The notes under the pieces: generated by a model
The model's database searches: none
Told to the model about the DNA's origin: nothing
The model's input: only the letters and a program-made list of their open reading frames with translations
Assembly: GCF_002575655.3 (NCBI RefSeq)
Contig: NC_053037.3
Location: 51,038,242 to 51,102,241, forward strand
Length of the DNA: 64,000 nt
Direction: 5' to 3'
From: Aegilops tauschii subsp. strangulata
Taxonomy: Eukaryota > Streptophyta > Magnoliopsida > Poales > Poaceae
Program-made: the position numbers and the translations under genes
Part shown: in pieces, positions 40,771 to 52,290 of the stretch
Layout of the letters: every line of letters starts with the position of its first letter
How positions within the stretch are numbered: the first letter of the stretch is position 1

Positions 40771-42761
40771 CTCACCATTGATAACATCATTGACTTAGCC
40801 CGCCGGGTTATTTGCCTGGCCAAAGTTTCATCCTCAGGCAACTCGCCCCGGGTCATGTAAGCCAGATAGGGCATTGTCCAGTCTGGTATGATATGGAGAG
40901 CCGCCACCAGCCGTGCCTCCGGGTCGGGGACAGCCAAGTTTTCCTCTGTAGGCAACTTAACAGAAGGATTATACAGGACATCCAGGAAAGTATTAGGTGG
41001 CACCGGCTTTCGCTGAGAACCTAGCCGGCTTAAAGCATCAGCCGCCTCGTTCTTCCTGCGATCAATGTGCTCTACTTGGTAGCCCTGAAAGTGCCCAGCA
41101 ATGGCATCAACTTCGCGGTGATAAGCCGCCATGAGAGGGTCCTTAGAGTCCCATTTGCCTGATACTTGTTGAGCCAACAAGTCTGAGTCACCGAAACACC
41201 TTACCCGGCTCAAGCTCATCTCCTTAGCCATCCGAAGACCGTGGAGCAAGGCCTCGTACTCAGCCGCATTGTTAGTGCAAGGAAACATCAACTGTAGCAC
41301 ATAATGGAACTTGTCACCTTTAGGGGAAGCCAATACAACTCCAGCCCCCGAGCCCTCCAACTGCCTGGACCCATCGAAGTGAATAGTCCAATACGTGTTA
41401 TCCGGCTTTTGCTCGGGGACTTGTGACTCTGTCCAATCATTGATGAAGTCCACCAGGGCCTGAGATTTAACAGCAGTGCGTGGCACATATTTGAGACCAT
41501 GAGGTCCGAGCTCGATAGCCCACTTAGCCACTCTCCCTGTGGCCTCTCTGTTTTGAATGATATCACCAAGAGGGGCAGAACTGACCACGGTTATGGGATG
41601 ACCCTGGAAATAATGCTTAATCTTCCGGCTTGCCATGAACACACCATAAACAAGCTTCTGCCAATGTGGATACCGCTGTTTGGACTCGATAAGCACTTCG
41701 CTGACATAATAAACCGGCCGCTGAACCGGATGCTCCTTACCCTCTTCCTTGCGTTCCACCACCACAGCCACACTGACGGCTCGTGTGTTTGCCGCTACGT
41801 ACAGTAATAAGGGCTCCTTATCAACCAGAGCAGCAAGGACTGGGGGCTCTGCCAGCTGCTTCTTCAAATCCTCAAAAGCGGTATTAGCTGCATCATTCCA
41901 GACAAAGTTATCAGTTTTCTTCATCAACTGATATAATGGCATGGCCTTCTCACCCAAACGGCTTATAAACCGGCTTAAAGCAGCGATGCGACCCGCCAAA
42001 CGCTGAACGTCATTTATACACGCCGGCTTAGCCAGGGAGGTGATGGCCTTGATCTTCTCCGGGTTAGCCTCAATGCCTCTGTCAGAAACCAAAAAACCCA
42101 AGAGCTTGCCTGTAGGGACACCAAAAACACACTTGGCCGGGTTAAGCATCATCTTATAGACCCGGAGATTATCAAAGGCTTCTCTCAAATCATCTATCAG
42201 GGTTTCCTCTTTTATGGACTTAACCACAATATCGTCCACATAAGCATGAACATTACGCCCAATCTGTTTATGAAGACAGTTCTGCACGCAACGCTGATAA
42301 GTCGCCTGTGCACACTTGAGTCCAAAGGGCATGGATACATAGCAGAAGGCTCCAAAGGGAGTGATGAATGCCGTCTTCTCCTGGTCCTTAACTGCCATTT
42401 TAATCTGATGATATCCAGAATAAGCGTCCAGGAAACTTAAGCGCGCACAACCGGCCGTAGCATCAATAATTTGATCAATACGGGGAAGGGCAAAAGGATC
42501 AGCCGGACACGCTTTATTTAAGTCCGTGTAGTCCACACACATCCGCCAAGTGCCGTTCTTCTTGAGTACGAGCACCGGGTTGGCTAACCATTCTGGGTGG
42601 AAGACTTCAACAATAAACCTGGCCGCCAAGAGCCGGGCCACCTCTTCGCCAATGGCTTTCCGCCTCTCTTCATTAAACCGCCGAAGAAACTGTCTAACCG
42701 GCTTAAATTTCGGATCAACATTGAGAGTGTGCTCAGCGAGTTCTCTAGGTACACCTGGCAT
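40614..42761 (-). pseudogene. Tat element reverse transcriptase with two RNase H domains
   Basis: 715 codons open from MPGVPRELAEHTL. RT domain (about residues 40-230) contains FLDAYSGYHQIKM, PFGLKCAQATYQR and the catalytic YVDDIVV. The first RNase H follows (WNDAANTAFEDLKKQL, LLLYVAANTRAVSVAVV, YWTIHFDGS boundary). A second RNase H (about residues 470-600) has catalytic-type Asp in HFDGSRQLEGSGAG, Glu in NNAAEYEALLHGL, Asp in GDSDLLAQQ and Asp in KNEAADALSRLG. Two RNase H domains mark the Tat clade. The last roughly 55 codons are out of frame after about 40785. An in-frame TAG lies just upstream (42825-42827). Confidence 0.94.
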
Positions 42762-42827
42762 GTCAGAAGGTTTCCACGCGAAGATGTCCCTATTCTCACG
42801 GATGAACTCGATGAGCGCGCTTTCCTA

Positions 42828-43530
42828 TTTTGGATCCAGATTGGCACTGATGCTGAATTGCTGAGAAGAATCTCCTGGAACAAAATCAACAAGTTTAGTC
42901 TCATCAGCCGACTTAAATTTCATTACCGGCTCATGCTCCGTAGTCGGCTTTTTCAGAGAGGTCATATCTGTTGGGTCAACGTTGTCCTTGTAAAACTTCA
43001 ACTCCTCTGTTGCACAAACAGATTCTGCATAAGCTGCATCGCCTTCCTCACATTCCAAGGCCACCTTCCGGCATCTTGAGCTGTAAGTAAACATAACACG
43101 GTCGTGCCATGAATTTGGCGTAAGCCGGCCGCCCAAATATAGCATGGTACGGGCTTCTTATCTTGACCACCCCAAAGGTCAATTTTTCCACCCTGTAGTT
43201 GTTTTCATCTCCGAAGGCCACTTCCAACTCGATCTTGCCGACTGGATAAGCCGACTTACCAGGTACCACACCATGGAAGATAGTGTTTGACTGGCTGAGG
43301 TTCTTATCGACCAATCCCATACGGCGAAAAGTCTCATAATAGAGGATGTTGATGCTGCTGCCTCCATCCATGAGCACCTTAGTGAACTTATATCCTCCCA
43401 CCTGAGGAGCCACCACTAAGGCCAAGTGACCCAGATTGTCTACCCGGGGTGGGTGATCCTCTCTACTCCACACTATAGGCTGCTCGGACCACCGCAAGTA
43501 GCGTGGAACCGCCGGCTCGACAGCATTCAC
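42828..43530 (-). pseudogene. Tat element protease and pol N-terminus
   Basis: Contains LMDGGSSINILYYETFRRMG, the retropepsin-type D-G-S-S motif, and ends in a frameshifted stretch (near 43070-43145) leading to the RT. Cleaves the polyprotein in related elements. The downstream frame stops at TAG 42825-42827. Confidence 0.8.
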
Positions 43531-43632
43531 AGCCCTCTTATGAAGCTTCTGGTCTCGCTTACACAGACTGGTGGTGAATACATGGTACTGTCCACCGCTA
43601 AGCTGCTTGGGATTGGTCTGATAACCCCCCTG

Positions 43633-45424
43633 CTACTGTTGGTGACCCTGGCCAGACTGCTGATTAAAGCCCCCTTGACCGTTCGGAGGATTGGAATTTG
43701 AGCCGCCGCCCGGGCCATGAAAACCGCCGGCACCTGAGCCGCCGCCCGGGCCATTGTAATTCTTAAAGGCCTTCATGATTGCACAGTCCTTCCATAGATG
43801 AGTCGCTGGCTTCTCTCTAGAGCCATGCCTTGGACAAGGCTCATTCAACAGCTGCTCCAGCGTCGGGCCTGACCCGCCGCCTCGGGGAGGGGGTCTCCCC
43901 TTACGTCGCTGGTTATTCCCTTGTGAGCTGGCGTTGGCCACAAACTCTAGGCTGTCATCGGCCTTGCGCTTGCCTCCTCCTCCTTGGTTCCCTGGGTTAT
44001 GCTGAGGACCCTTGCCGTTGCCGTTCTTCTTTCCCTTCCCTGTCCTTTCATCATCTGAAGCGGGGTCCTTGGTACCATCAGAATCGGCGTACTTGACAAG
44101 AGCCGCCATCAGTGTACCCATATCATTGCAGTCGCGTTTAAGCCGCCCGAGTTTCATCTTTAGGGGCACAAAATGACAATTCTGTTCCAACATTAGGACT
44201 GCAGAGCCAGCATCCATTTTATCCGAGGAATGTATTATCTCCTTAACCCGGCGAACCCAATGTGTCGTAGACTCACCCTCCTGCTGCTTGCAGTTAGTCA
44301 AATCCACGATTGACATAGACTACCTACAGGTATCCTTGAAGTTTTGGATGAACCGGGCCTTCAGCTCAGCCCAAGACCCAATGGAATTCGGTGGTAGCCC
44401 TTTCAACCAAGTGCGGGCCGTCCCATCTAGCATCATGGTGAAGTACTTAGCCATGGCCGCCACACTGACCTCCAGCAGCTCCATAGCCATCTCATAACTC
44501 TCGATCCAGGCTGCAGGCTGTAAGTCTGCTGTGTAATTAGGCACCTTCCTATGGCCTTTGAAGTCCTTGGGTAGACGCTCATTGCGGATAGCTGGTACTA
44601 AACAAGGGACAACCCCAGTCCTGGTAGGGATACCCACGTCGACGGAAGCCGTCGGATAAGCCGGGGGGTCTGGTAAGCCGTCACTTGAGGCACCTGCTCC
44701 GCCTCTTGCCGCGCTCTGTCCTGGTCTGTTGCGTGAAAGGATCCGTTATGAACCGGGCCATGGCCAGGGGGCGGGTCATGGCGTCGGACGTTACTTGAAC
44801 CGGTCGCTGAGACCATGTGTCTGCTGTAACTCGGGCTCCGGCCTGGACGAGGGGTCGAGTGGATCCTGTCTCGGCTGTAGGAATACGCCTCTTGCTGCGC
44901 CAGTGCTGTCTGAAGGAGTTCCCTGACCCGACGGGTTTCAATAGCCGTCGGAGAGTCGCCGTCAACTGGGAGAGCCGCCAGCCGTGCCGCCGCGGCGACC
45001 ATGTTCTCCAGCGGGTTATTATAATGACCCGGGGGTGTTGGTACGTACTGAGGCGGGGGCAGGGGGCACCTGGGGAGGCCCCATCACTTGGGGCTGAATA
45101 GGGGTCCCAGACCCGGGCACTATGACCCCTGGCGGGTTACTAGACCCTGCACCTAGCGTGTTGAAGAGGTTTCGCGGATCGTAAACCGGAGGGAGTCGAG
45201 ATTGGGCCTTTTGATGCCTCCTTCTCAGGACCTCATTGGACGCGTTTTGATCCATCGTTAGCTGGAAGGACTGCGCTTGAATCAACTGGGTTTGGGCGTC
45301 GAGAGCCGCCCTTTCCGCAGCCATCCTGATCCCCTCTGCTGCCAGATCCTCCTTGGCTTTCACTAGATCCAATTTTAACTGCGCCACCTCCGCATCATGC
45401 TGAGCTTGATCTGCCGGGTCAACC
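43633..45424 (-). pseudogene. Tat element gag, main part
   Basis: From 45424 downward: a coiled coil (AEVAQLKLDLVKAKEDLAAE), then Pro-rich sequence, a frameshift near 45060, a Pro/Arg-rich stretch (44598-45002) and a shift near 44640. The Retrotrans_gag core follows (WIESYEMAMELLEVSVAAMA, TARTWLKGLPPNSIGSWAEL), a TAG at 44320-44322, then ESTTHWVRRVKEI and a Gly/Asn/Gln-rich basic tail with a CPRHGSREKPATHLWKDC zinc-knuckle-like motif, then TAG at 43633-43635. Structural protein of the particle. The upstream part is separated by the Angela insertion. Confidence 0.85.
45420..45424. repeat. Target duplication CAACC of the Angela element (left)
   Basis: CAACC precedes TGTTGGGG and recurs at 54074-54078 after the opposite LTR. 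The gag reading frame is continuous across the empty site. Confidence 0.93.
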
Positions 45425-47213
45425 TGTTGGGGAACGTAGCAGAAATTCAAAATTTTCTACGCATCACCAAGATCAATCGATGGAGTAATCTAGCAACGAG
45501 GGGAAGGGGAGTGCATCTACATACCCTTATAGATCGCGATGCGGAAGTGTTGCAAGAACGCGGATGAGGGAGTCGTACTCGTAGCGATTCAGATCGCGGT
45601 TGATTCCGATCTAAGCACCGAAGAACGGTGCCTCCGCGTTCAACACACGTGCAGCCCGGTGACGTCTCCCATGCCTTGATCCAGCAAGGAGAGAGGAAGA
45701 GGTTGGGGAAGACTCCATCCATCAGCAACACGACGGCGTGGTGGTGATGGAGGAGTGTGGCAATCCCGCAGGGCTTCGCCAAGCACCGCGGGAGAAGAGG
45801 AGGAGGGAGAGGGGTAGGGCTGCACCGAAAGAGAGATGTTCTCGTGTGTCTTGGGCAGCCCAAACCTCAACTATATATAGGGGGGGAGGGGGCTGCGCCC
45901 CCCCTTAGGGTTTCCACCCCCAAGAGGAGGCGGCCAGCCCTAGATCCCATCAAGGGGGGGCGGCCAAGGGGAGGAGAGGGGGGGGCGCCCCACTAGATGG
46001 GCCCTAAGGCCCATCTGGACCTAGGGTTTGCCCCCTCCCACCCTCCCATGCGCCTTGGGCCTTGGTGGGGGGGGCACACCAGCCCACCTGGTCTGGTCCC
46101 CTCCCACACTTGGCCCACGCAGCCTTCTGGGGCTGGTTGCCCCACTTGGTGGACCCCCGGGACCCTCCCGGTGGTCCCGGTACATTACCGATTTCACCCG
46201 AAACTTTTCCGGTGACCAAAACAGGACTTCCCATATATAAATCTTTACCTCCGGACCATTCCGGAACTCCTCGTGACGTCCGGGATCTCATCCGGGACTC
46301 CGAACAACATTCGGTAACCACGTACATACTGTCCCTATAACCCTAGCGTCATCGAACCTTAAGCGTGTAGACCCTACGGGTTCGGGAACCATGCAGACAT
46401 GACCGAGACGTTCTTCGGTCAGTAACCAACAGCGGGATCTGGATACCCATGTTGGCTCCCACATGTTCCACGATGATCTCATCGGATGAACCACGATGTC
46501 GAGGATTCAATCAATCCCGTATACAATTCCCTTTGTCTATCGGTATGTTACTTGCCCGAGATTCGATCGTCGGTATCCCTATACCTTGTTCAATCTCGTT
46601 ACCGGAAAGTCTCTTTACTCGTTCCATAACTCACATCATCCCGTGATCAACTCCTTGGTCACATTGTGCACATCATGATGATGTCCTACCGAGTGGGCCC
46701 AGAGATTCCTCTCTGTTTACACGGAGTGACAAATCCCAGTCTCGATTCGTGCCAACCCAACAGACACTTTCGGAGATACCCGTAGTGCACCTTTATAGCC
46801 ACCCAGTTACGTTGTGACGTTTGGCACACCCAAAGCATTCCTACGGTATCCGGGAGTTGCACAATCTCATGGTCTAAGGAAATGATACTTGACATTAGAA
46901 AAGCTCTGAGCAAACGAACTTCACGATCTTGTGCTAGGCTTAGGATTGGGTCTTGTCCATCACATCATTCTCCTAATGATGTGATCCCGTTATCAACGAC
47001 ATCCAATGTCCATGGTCAGGAAACCGTAACCATCTATTGATCAACGAGCTAGTCAACTAGAGGCTTACTAGGGACATGGTGTTGTCTATGTATCCACACA
47101 TGTATCTGAGTTTCCTATCAATACAATTCTAGCATGGATAATGAACGATTATCATGAACAAGGAAATATAATAATAACCAATTTATTATTGCCTCTAGGG
47201 CATATTTCTAACA
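45425..47213 (-). repeat. 3-prime LTR of the Angela element
   Basis: TGTTGGGGAACGTAGCAGAA on the left and GGGCATATTTCTAACA on the right. A TATA-like CTATATATAG lies near 45870 (minus strand). Short open frames in it are repeated in the other LTR and are not genes. Confidence 0.96.
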
Positions 47214-47225
47214 GTCTCCCACTTG
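47214..47225 (-). other. Polypurine tract of the Angela element
   Basis: Minus strand AAGTGGGAGAC directly abuts the 3-prime LTR; it primes plus-strand DNA synthesis in related elements. Confidence 0.8.
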
Positions 47226-50200
47226 CACTAGAGTCAATAATCTAGTTCACATCACCATGTGATTAACACTCATAGGTCACATCACCATGTGACCAACATC
47301 CAAAGAGTTTACTAGAGTCAACAATCTAGTTCACATCTCTATGTGATTAACACTCAATGAGTTCTGGTTTGATCATGTTATGCTCGTGAGAGAGGTTATT
47401 AGTCAACGGGTCTGAACCTTTCAGATCCGCGTGTGCTTTACGAATATCTATGTCATCTTGTGGATGCTACCACGCGCTATTTGGAGCCATTTCAAATAAT
47501 TGCTCTACTATACGAATCCGGTTTACTACTCAGAGTCATCCGGATTAGTGTCAAAGTTCGCATCGACGTAACCCTTTACGATGAACTCCTTTTCACCTCC
47601 ATAATCGATAAAATTCCTTAGTCCACTAGATACTAAGGATAAGTTCGACCGCTGTCATGTGATCCATTCCCGGATCACTATTGTACCCCTTGACCAACTC
47701 ATGGCAAGGCACACTTCATGTGCGGTACACAACATAGCATACTGTAGAGCCTACGTCTGAAGCATAGGGGACGACCTTCGTCCTTTCTCTCTCTTCTGCT
47801 GTGGTCAGGTCTTGAGTCTTACTCAATACTCACACCTTGTAACACAGCCAAGAACACCTTCTTTGCTGATCTATTTTGAACTCTTTCAAAATCATGTCAA
47901 GGTGTGCGTTCTTTGAAAGTATCATCAGGCGTTTTGATCTATCTCTATAGATCTTGATGCCCAATATGTAAGCAGCTTTATCCAGGTATTCCTTTGAAAA
48001 ACTCCTTTCAAACAACCCTTTATGCTTTCCAGAAATTTTACATCATTTCGGATCAACAATATGTCATTCACATATACTTATCAGAAATGTTGTAGCGCTC
48101 CCACTCACTTCATTGTAAATACAAGTTTCTAACAAACTTTGTATAAACCCAAAAACTTTGATCACTCCATCAAAGTGTATATTCTGACTCCAAGATGCTT
48201 GCTCTAATCCATGGAAGGATCGCTGGAGCTAGCATACCTTTTAGCATCCTTAGGATCGACAAAAACTTTCTGATTGTATCACATACTACCTTTCCTTACG
48301 AAAACTGGTAAGGAAACTTGTTTTGACATCCATCTGCCAGATTTCACAAATGCAGCTAATGCTAACATGATTCCGACGGACTTAAGCACCGCTACGGATG
48401 AGAAAATCTCATTGTAGTCAACTCCTTGAACTTGTGGAAATACTCTTTGCCACAAGTCGAGCTTCATAGACGGTAACATTACCGTCCATGTCCGTCTTCT
48501 TCTCAAAGTTCCATTTATCTCGGATTTCATGGCTTCTAACCATTTGTCGGAATATGGGCCCACCCTCGCTTCTCCATAGCTCGTAGGTTCAGTATTGTCC
48601 AACAACATGATATCTCAGACAGGATCATGTACCACTCTGAGGTAGCACGCATCCTCGTCGTCCTACGAGGTTTGGTAGTGACTTGATCTGAAGTTTCATG
48701 ATCACTATCATAAGCTCCGCTTCAATTGGTGTAGGTGCCACAGGAACAACTTCCTGTGCCCTGCTACACACTAGTTGAAGTGACGGTTCAATAACCTTAT
48801 CAAGTCTCCACCATCCTCCCACTCAATTCTTTCGAGAGAAACTTTTCCTCGAGAAAGGACCTGTTTCTAGAAGCAATTACTTTTGCTTCCAGATCTGAAA
48901 TAGGAGGTATACCCAACTGTTTTGGGTATTCTATGAAGATGCATTTATCCGCTTTGGGTTCGAGCTTATCAGCCTGAAACTTTTTCACATAAGCATCGCA
49001 GCCCCAAACTTTTAAGAAACGACAACTTAGGTTTCTCTAAACGGTGTCGTCTCAACGGAATTGCGTGGTGCCCCTTTTAAAGTGAATGCGGTTGTCTCTA
49101 ATGCCTAACCCATAAACGATAGTTGTAATTCGATAAGAGACATCATGGTATGCACCATATCCAATAGGGTGCAGTTATGATGTTCGGACACACCATCACA
49201 CTGTGGTGTTCCAGGCGGTATTAATTGTGAAACACTTTCCACAATGTCTTAATTGTGTGCCAAACTCGTAACTCAGATACTCATCTCTATGATCATATCA
49301 CAGACATTTTATCCTCTTGTCACGACGATCTTCAACTTCACTCTGAAATTACTTGAACCTTTCAATAATTCAGACTTGTGTTTCATCAAGTAAATACACT
49401 CAGCATCTACTCAAATCATCTGCGAAGTAAGAACATAACGATATCCACTGCATGCCTCAGCACTCATTGGACTGCATACATCAAAATGTATTACTTCCAA
49501 TAAGTTGCTCTCGTGTTCCATCTTACTGAAAACGAGGCCTTTCAGTCATCTTGCCCATGTGGTATGTTTTACATGTCTCAAGTGATTCAAAATCAAGTGA
49601 GTCCAAACAATCCATCTGCATGGAGTTTCTTCATGCATATATACCAATAGACATGGTTCGCATGTCTCAATCTTTTCAAAAAAACGAGTGAGTTCAAAGA
49701 TCCATCTACATGGAGCTTCTTCATGCGTTTTATACCAATATGACTCAAGTGGCAGTGCCACAAGCATGTGGTACTATCATTACTATCTTATATCTTTTGG
49801 CATGAACATGTGTATCACTACGATCGAGATTCATTTTAGGTGCAAGACCGTTGAAGGTATTATTCAAATAAACAGAGTAACCATTATTCTCCTTAAATGA
49901 ATAACCGTATTGCGATAAACATAATCCCATCATGCTCAACGCAAACACCAAATCTCGATGGCAGAGGGAGCATGCGATGCTTGATCACATCAACCTTGGA
50001 AACACTTCCAACACATATCGTCATCTCATCTTTAGCTAGTCTCCGTTTGTTCCGCAGCTTTTATTTCGAGTTACTAACACTTAGCAACCGAACCGGTATC
50101 TAATACCCTGGTGCTGCTAGGAGTACTAGTAAAGTACACATTCATATAATGTATATCCAATATACTTCTGTCGACCTTGTCTGCCTTCTCATCTACCAAG

Positions 50201-52277
50201 TATCTAGGGTAGTTCCGCTTCAATCACCGTTCCCCTTATTAAAGAAGCACTTAGTCTCGGGTTTGGGTTCAACCTTGGGTTTCTTCACTAGAGCAGCAAC
50301 TGATTTGCCGTTTAATGAAGTATCCCTTCTTGCCCTTGCCCTTCTAGAAACTAGTGGTTTTACTAACCATCAACAATTGATGCTCCTTCTTGATTTCTAC
50401 TCTCACGGTGTCAAACATCGCGAATAGCTCAAGGATCATCATAACTATCCCTGATATGTTATAGTTCATCACGAAGCTCTACTAGCTTGGTGGCAGTGAC
50501 TATGGAGAACTATCACTATCTCATCTGGGAGATTAACTCCCACTCGATTCAAGCGATTGTGGTACTCAGACAATCTGAGCACATGCTCAACGATTGAGCT
50601 TTTCTCCCTTAGTCTGCAGGCTTAAGAAACTTGTCAGAGGTCTCATACCTCTTGACGTGGGCACTAGTCTGAAATCCCAATTTCAGTCTTCGGAACATCT
50701 CATATGTTCTGCGACGTTTCAAAAAACGTCTCTTGTGCCACAATTCTAAACCGTTAGCATTACGCACTGAACTATCACGTAGTCATCAAAATGTGTATGT
50801 CAGATGTTTCGCCACATCTACAGACGACGCTGAGGTTCAGCACACCGAGCGGTGCATTAAGGACATAAGTCTTCTGTGCAGTAATGAGGACAATCCTCAG
50901 TTCACGGACCCAGTGCGCATAATTGCTACTACCAACTTTCAACTAAATTTTCTCTAGGAACATATCTTAAACAGTAGAACTAAAGCGTATGACATAATTT
51001 GCAAAGACCTTTTGACTATGTTCATGATAATGAAGTTCATCTGATTTTTGAATGAACTCCCACTCAGATAGACATCCCTCTAGTCATCTAAGTGACACAT
51101 GATCCGAGTCAAACTAGGCCATGTCCGATCATCACGTGAGACGGACTAGTCATCATCGGTGAACATCTCCATGTTGATCGTATCTTCTATACGACTCATG
51201 CTCGACCTTTCGGTCTCTTGTGTTCCGAGGCCATGTCTGTACATGCTAGGCTCGTCAAGTCAACCTAAGTGTTTTGCATGTGTTCCGAGGCCATGTCTGT
51301 ACATGCTAGGCTCGTCAACACCCGTTGTATTCGAACGTTAGAATCTGTCACACCCGATCATCACGTGGTGCTTCGAAACAACGAACCTTCGCAACGGTGC
51401 ACAGTTAGGGGGAACACGTCTCTTGAAATTTTAGTGAGGGATCATCTTACTTACTACCGTCGTTCTAAGCAAATAAGATGCATAACATGATAAACATCAC
51501 ATGCAATCAAATAGTGACATGATATGGCCAATATCATTTTGCTCCTTTGATCTCCATCTTCGGGGCACCATGATCATCTTTGTCACCGGCATGACACCAT
51601 GATCTCCATCATCATGATCTCTATCATTGTGTCTTCTTGAAGTTGTCACGCCAACGGTTACTTCTACTTCTATGGCTAACGCGCTTAGCAATAAAGTAAA
51701 GTAACTTACATGGCGTTATTCAATGACACGCAGGTCATACAAAAATAAAGACAACTCCTATGGCTCCTGCCGGTTGTCATACTCATCGACATGCAAGTCG
51801 TGATTCCTATTACAAGAATATGATCAATCTCATACATCACATATATCATTCATCACATCTTCTGGCCATATCACATCACATAGCACATGCTGAAAAAACA
51901 AGTTAGACGTCCTCTAATTGTTGTTTGCAAGTTTTTTACGTGGCTTGTATAGGTTTCTAGCAAGAACGTTTCTTACCTACGTAAAACCACAACGTGATAT
52001 GCCAATTTCTATTTACCCTTCATAAGGACCCTTTTCATCGAATCCGTTCCGACTAAAGTGGGAGAGACAGACACCCGCTAGCCACCTTATGCAACTAGTG
52101 CATGTCCGTCGGTGGAACCTGTCTCACGTAAGCGTACGTGTAAGGTCGGTTCGGGCCGCTTCATCCCACAATGCCGCCGAAACAAGATAAGACTAGTAGC
52201 GGCAAGAAGAATTGACAACATCGACGCCCAAAACTACTTTGCGTTCTACTCGTGCATAGAAACTACGCATAAACCTG
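47226..52277 (-). pseudogene. Angela gag-pol remnant, heavily decayed
   Basis: Only fragments are readable. Copia integrase C-terminus is near 48988-48800 (KLEPKADKCIFIEYPKQLG). RT start is near 48608-48280 (SYGEARVGPYSDKWLEAMKS, QGVDYNEIFSSVAVLKSVGI) and later RT near 48015-47830 (EAAYILGIKIYRDRSKRL type). An RNase H-like stretch lies near 47600-47520 (FIVKGYVDANFD type). The gag half (about 49000-52277) has no frame above about 75 codons. Frameshifts and stops are scattered over the whole length. Copia order (integrase before RT) is kept. Confidence 0.85.
51221..51318. repeat. 60-bp partial tandem duplication inside the Angela gag region
   Basis: TGTTCCGAGGCCATGTCTGT followed by ACATGCTAGGCTCGTCAA occurs at 51221 and again at 51281, 60 bp apart. 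It probably arose by slippage. Confidence 0.85.
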
Positions 52278-52289
52278 GCTCTGATACCA
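52278..52289 (-). other. Primer-binding site of the Angela element (initiator tRNA-Met)
   Basis: Minus strand TGGTATCAGAGC, one base inside the 5-prime LTR, complementary to the 3-prime end of plant initiator tRNA-Met as in Copia elements. Confidence 0.95.
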
Positions 52290-52290
52290 C

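Noticed and set aside
41288..42864. Plus-strand and other-phase ORFs overlapping the RT region
   Set aside because: They are shadows of the 715-codon RT/RNase H frame with no independent motif.
45447..45870. Repeated 76-138 codon ORFs in the Angela LTRs (also 52400-52736 and 52855-53200)
   Set aside because: They lie wholly in LTR sequence and appear in both copies. LTRs of this family are not protein-coding.
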